A stretch of DNA of 15,778 nucleotides from JBMSHD01 sp049416425 (lineage in GTDB: Bacteria > Pseudomonadota > Gammaproteobacteria > Francisellales > Francisellaceae), in the NCBI GenBank assembly GCA_049416425.1, contig JBMSHD010000046.1:1-15778 (forward strand). Direction: 5' to 3'. Below are positions 13,141 to 15,778 of this stretch, piece after piece. How positions within the stretch are numbered: position 1 is the first letter of the stretch; each line of letters begins with the position of its first letter. The position numbers were made by a program, and so were the translations under genes. Below the pieces are notes generated by a model, which did not search any database, had not been told where the DNA came from, and was given only the letters and a program-made list of their open reading frames with translations.

Positions 13141-15357
13141 ATGGTGTTCAAAAAGAGCTCAAAAATAGGCTTTACAAGTTTGATTTTTCTGTTTTCTAGC
13201 GGTTTCGCCGAAGAGCATAAAAAGCCGTTTGTATTGGCTTATTTGCCAAATTATGTCGGCTATTTTAATAATAATACCGTCAGTAACTCATTGTCGATGG
13301 CCGGTCATCCTATTCCGCAGCCTTCCTATATAATACCTGGAATCATTAAGGGCTATCCGGCTTTTGATAACAATGAAGTTATTATCGAACAACAATCTAT
13401 TTATAATAAACACCTAATGGATACGATCGAAGGTATTGATGCCTTGTCCTATGGCTTTTTTCAACCTCAAGATGATGGAACGTTTCGCTTTAGTGACTCA
13501 TGGTCTGATTTTAAAAATTCAGATTTAAGTGGAAATGGCTTGTGCAATACTGCTGAGGCGCAGCGATTAAAGATCTGTTACCGAGATGGCGCCCCTCCTT
13601 TTACAGGGGGCGCCACTACGGATGCACAGTGTTGGGGAAATGTTTGCTACGGGGGATTTGAGGCATTTCTTGCTCTAAATAACAGCGGTGAGAATCTAGA
13701 GCATTATATCAGTGTTGGCGGCTGGACCTATCGCAGCCTCATGGACCAGCTCGTTGCTAAAAATGGCGAAATTAATACAAATAATCTACAAAATTTTAAA
13801 GATGTTATTCAATATCTTCACAGTAGAGGCGTTTCAGGCGTCGATCTTGATATTGAGTTTGATGATAGTGCACATGGTTACCAGCAAAGTCTGCTGCTTA
13901 AAGCACTGGCTGAAAATAATCTCGTGTTCGATGTGAAAAATATGGGTGTTGACATCGCTATTACCATTCAGGCAAATCCGATGATGCTAGAAGGATTGAT
14001 GGATAATGGTTGGCTTCAATCATGGTTTGAACAGGGGCTTGACCATTTCAATCTCATGACCTATGACTTCCATGGTGCTTTTGACGGTATTGGTCGTCAT
14101 ACTGGCTTTCATTCCAGCTTGTTTGCATTGCCGGATAGTCCATATGGTGAGAGCGAGTTTTCAGTAAATAAAGCAGTGAATGCGTTGTCTGGATTGAGTT
14201 TGGCGCAAAAATCCAAAGTCAATATTGGTCTTCCTGCCTATTCCCGTGCCGGATTAACGGAGATCTCAGAGGATAACAGCGGGCTTTTCCAGCCTATTGG
14301 AACGACTTCTGGCATTGTCCCTGGCGACCTTGATGCGACCTATTGTGATAATACTTTCATGCCTGAAAATGCGGAAAATCAATGCAGCGGCACGTTCAGT
14401 TATGGTTATATTTTATCGAATATGTTAACGCCAAATGGATCGTTCACGAGCAAGACTTGGGAGTATACTGACCCTGATTCAGGCAAGACTTATTCCATAG
14501 GCAGTACGCTGTTTGGAAAATCTTGGCAGGCAGCTACATCAACGGTTATCTATGATGGTGATACGCCAACAGCTATGCCACCAGCGAGTAACAATCAGGG
14601 GGTATATGAGAATGTTTTTATGGCCTATTTAACCGCAAAAGATGCTTTTTCTTATGGTGAATATGCCAAAGCCAAAGGGCTTGAAGGAATGATACTTTGG
14701 ACCGTAAATACCGATGTGAGCTATAGCGATAAAACCAATTCTTTGATTTATAATTTTCGACAGGGGTATCAATATAGTGAGCCGGCTCCAGAAGAGGTCT
14801 CTATTTTGTGGGAAAGTAGAGGCCTGCCAAGCACTGCAAACACAGAGTCAGGCTTGGTTACCGTTGATGCGGAATTAGTCAACGCCACGGCTGGTAACTA
14901 TATTGAATATAGCTGTCGCAATCTCAGCAACGAGCTGGCTTCTTGTCGTATGGCTTCAGATGGCAGTTTTAGCTTAACAGGTGCAAATATAGGTGATAAT
15001 ATCGTCGTTACAGCCTATGACTTTTTACAGGAAGCACAGTCGGTTGACAGTGCCATTATTACGATTGAAGAGGCAGAGCCACCAACGGATGATATTATTA
15101 CCGGCGTGACGTTATATGGTGAAATACAATATTTTCAGGTCTACTCCCCTATCTATATCTTGCCACGTGACTGGTATCACAGCTACAACTTAGGTGTGAT
15201 TAATCTGAGTGAAAATCCAGTGGTCGTCAGTCCTTGGCTTTTGGGTTGGGATTTGTCACGTGCGATAACCTGTCCGCTGCCTGAGAGCGATGATGCCGTT
15301 CAATACACGATTTCAGGTTCATGGTATAGCCTGAGTTGCACGATCAGTAAAAACTAA
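13141..15357 (+). CDS. Secreted GH18 chitinase with C-terminal accessory domains
   Basis: A 738-residue protein. The signal peptide is residues 1-23 (cut after GFA). The GH18 barrel spans about 28-545: the SxGG motif is SVGGW (191-195), the catalytic motif reads SGVDLDIE (232-239) with acid E239 and D235/D237 in place, MTYDFHGAFDG (306-316) follows, and the closing tryptophan strand is ILWTVN (near W520). The first Asp of the usual DGxDxDxE is Ser232. Ten cysteines in spaced pairs (135, 146, 164, 169, 402, 415, 592, 602, 711, 733) suit a secreted protein. Residues about 555-645 look like an Ig-like beta domain, then a PP-containing linker, then an unrecognised 85-residue end with C711 and C733. 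I start at 13141, not the ATG at 13135, because AAGGAG (13129-13134) is correctly spaced only for the former. It cleaves beta-1,4-GlcNAc chains outside the cell. Confidence 0.92.
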   Translation: MVFKKSSKIGFTSLIFLFSSGFAEEHKKPFVLAYLPNYVGYFNNNTVSNSLSMAGHPIPQPSYIIPGIIKGYPAFDNNEVIIEQQSIYNKHLMDTIEGIDALSYGFFQPQDDGTFRFSDSWSDFKNSDLSGNGLCNTAEAQRLKICYRDGAPPFTGGATTDAQCWGNVCYGGFEAFLALNNSGENLEHYISVGGWTYRSLMDQLVAKNGEINTNNLQNFKDVIQYLHSRGVSGVDLDIEFDDSAHGYQQSLLLKALAENNLVFDVKNMGVDIAITIQANPMMLEGLMDNGWLQSWFEQGLDHFNLMTYDFHGAFDGIGRHTGFHSSLFALPDSPYGESEFSVNKAVNALSGLSLAQKSKVNIGLPAYSRAGLTEISEDNSGLFQPIGTTSGIVPGDLDATYCDNTFMPENAENQCSGTFSYGYILSNMLTPNGSFTSKTWEYTDPDSGKTYSIGSTLFGKSWQAATSTVIYDGDTPTAMPPASNNQGVYENVFMAYLTAKDAFSYGEYAKAKGLEGMILWTVNTDVSYSDKTNSLIYNFRQGYQYSEPAPEEVSILWESRGLPSTANTESGLVTVDAELVNATAGNYIEYSCRNLSNELASCRMASDGSFSLTGANIGDNIVVTAYDFLQEAQSVDSAIITIEEAEPPTDDIITGVTLYGEIQYFQVYSPIYILPRDWYHSYNLGVINLSENPVVVSPWLLGWDLSRAITCPLPESDDAVQYTISGSWYSLSCTISKN

Positions 15358-15420
15358 CCTGCCGGGATATTCATCTCTGGCTTTCGCAGAGCTTAAGCCG
15401 TTCGATGGATTTAATACTAC

Positions 15421-15511
15421 CCCGTCGAGCAAGCTCGCCACCCCACTGGTGAAGGGGAATAGTTTGCCCCTTTCGGGCCTTTCTCACCCCGCTTCACTAA
15501 TGAAGGGGAAT
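15421..15511. repeat. GC-rich block of small palindromes with a twice-repeated unit
   Basis: The block stands out from AT-rich surroundings. CGAGC-AA-GCTCG (15426-15437) is a perfect inverted repeat. Two copies of a unit starting CACCCC and ending TGAAGGGGAAT follow (15439-15460 and 15485-15511), each able to fold with CCCC against GGGG. The second also has TTCA against TGAA. Between them GCCC and GGGC (15467-15477) make another small hairpin. This is the look of a REP-like intergenic palindromic repeat, and it may also act as a transcription end or RNA-stability element after the chitinase gene. It is not a CRISPR array: the copies are few, unequal and themselves palindromic. Confidence 0.5.
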
Positions 15512-15535
15512 TTATGTCAGACACGCTTCTTAGTC

Positions 15536-15566
15536 AATCTCATAGATTCGTTAGATTATTTTTTTT
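15536..15566 (+). terminator. Possible weak terminator downstream of the chitinase gene
   Basis: AATCT (15536-15540) and AGATT (15544-15548, or alternatively 15553-15557) make a 5-bp AT-rich stem, followed by eight T at 15559-15566. The T tract is good but the stem is weak and about 180 bases past the stop codon. Confidence 0.25.
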
Positions 15567-15778
15567 AAGCTTAGTATTTATAATCTTTTATTTATTCTAA
15601 ATAACAATATTGAGAGTTTATTTTATTCTTAATTGGTATATTATTTGACCTGTGAACGATAGCATTTCAGTTGAGCTGTTGCCACATAATGGATGAATTA
15701 AACAAGTAAACGACTTAATTTAAAATTTAGGAACGCGCTCAAAATAACTTCCCATTATTGTATTCATATTGTTCATAC
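15567..15778. other. AT-rich stretch without a recognised gene, with a possible outward promoter
   Basis: No open reading frame of note. TGG followed by TATATT (15634-15642) makes an extended -10, and TTGAGA at 15610-15615 could be a distant -35, though the 21-base spacing is too long. If real, it would drive a gene beyond the right edge or a small RNA. Nothing else supports it. Confidence 0.2.

Noticed and set aside
15439..15511. Start of a CRISPR array
   Set aside because: There are only two unequal copies of a self-complementary unit, with no constant repeat-spacer rhythm and no cas genes.
1..15778. tRNA, rRNA, insertion sequence or prophage genes
   Set aside because: I looked on both strands and saw no tRNA-like cloverleaf, rRNA stretch, transposase or phage gene.

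Overview
The window reads as chromosomal DNA of a gammaproteobacterium with moderate GC. The pointers are a Fur closest in style to enterobacterial Fur, separate tldD and pmbA (tldE) genes, a YciB-type septation protein, a YciO protein, an E. coli-length transaldolase and the long form of IspG known from Xanthomonas-like and related proteobacteria. I cannot name the genus. Every gene except one is intact, and TGA is used as an ordinary stop by several genes (znuA, znuC, znuB, pmbA, yciB, yciO), so the genetic code is standard.

Layout. 1-571: fur on the plus strand with its upstream region. 581-4725: a minus-strand zinc cluster, promoter with Zur operator, then znuA, znuC, znuB and zur with overlapping ends, followed by a Bcr/CflA-type MFS exporter and a terminator that overlaps the end of fur. 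4732-6611: yciB-pmbA on the minus strand. 6687-8778: yciO-tldD on the plus strand, divergent from yciB-pmbA, so the two halves of the TldD/TldE protease are read away from each other. 8943-11109: tal (transaldolase) and ispG on the plus strand. 11150-12886 and 13141-15357: a secreted M4 metalloprotease and a secreted GH18 chitinase, divergently transcribed from a 254-bp AT-rich region with recognisable promoters. 15358-15778: no gene seen, but a GC-rich cluster of palindromes followed by very AT-rich DNA.

How the genes work together. The znu operon is a high-affinity zinc uptake system with its own repressor gene at the end of the operon, a feedback loop through a textbook 25-bp Zur palindrome laid over the promoter. 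TldD and PmbA form one protease. Transaldolase feeds the non-oxidative pentose phosphate pathway and IspG carries out the penultimate step of the MEP isoprenoid pathway. The protease and chitinase form an extracellular degradation pair, which suggests contact with chitinous or proteinaceous material such as arthropods, protist cysts or marine detritus.

The most unusual point is ispG. Its reading frame keeps full family length (402 codons) and strong conservation on both sides, but codon 291 is TGA, and within a few codons the first cysteine of the [4Fe-4S]-binding CPGC motif is replaced by glycine and several other normally invariant residues are changed. The TGA is directly followed by a GC-rich stem-loop with a bulged U and a GGCC loop that resembles a bacterial SECIS element. 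Possible readings are a decaying essential-pathway gene, a local sequence error, or a recoded (selenocysteine or readthrough) IspG. The sequence alone cannot decide between them.
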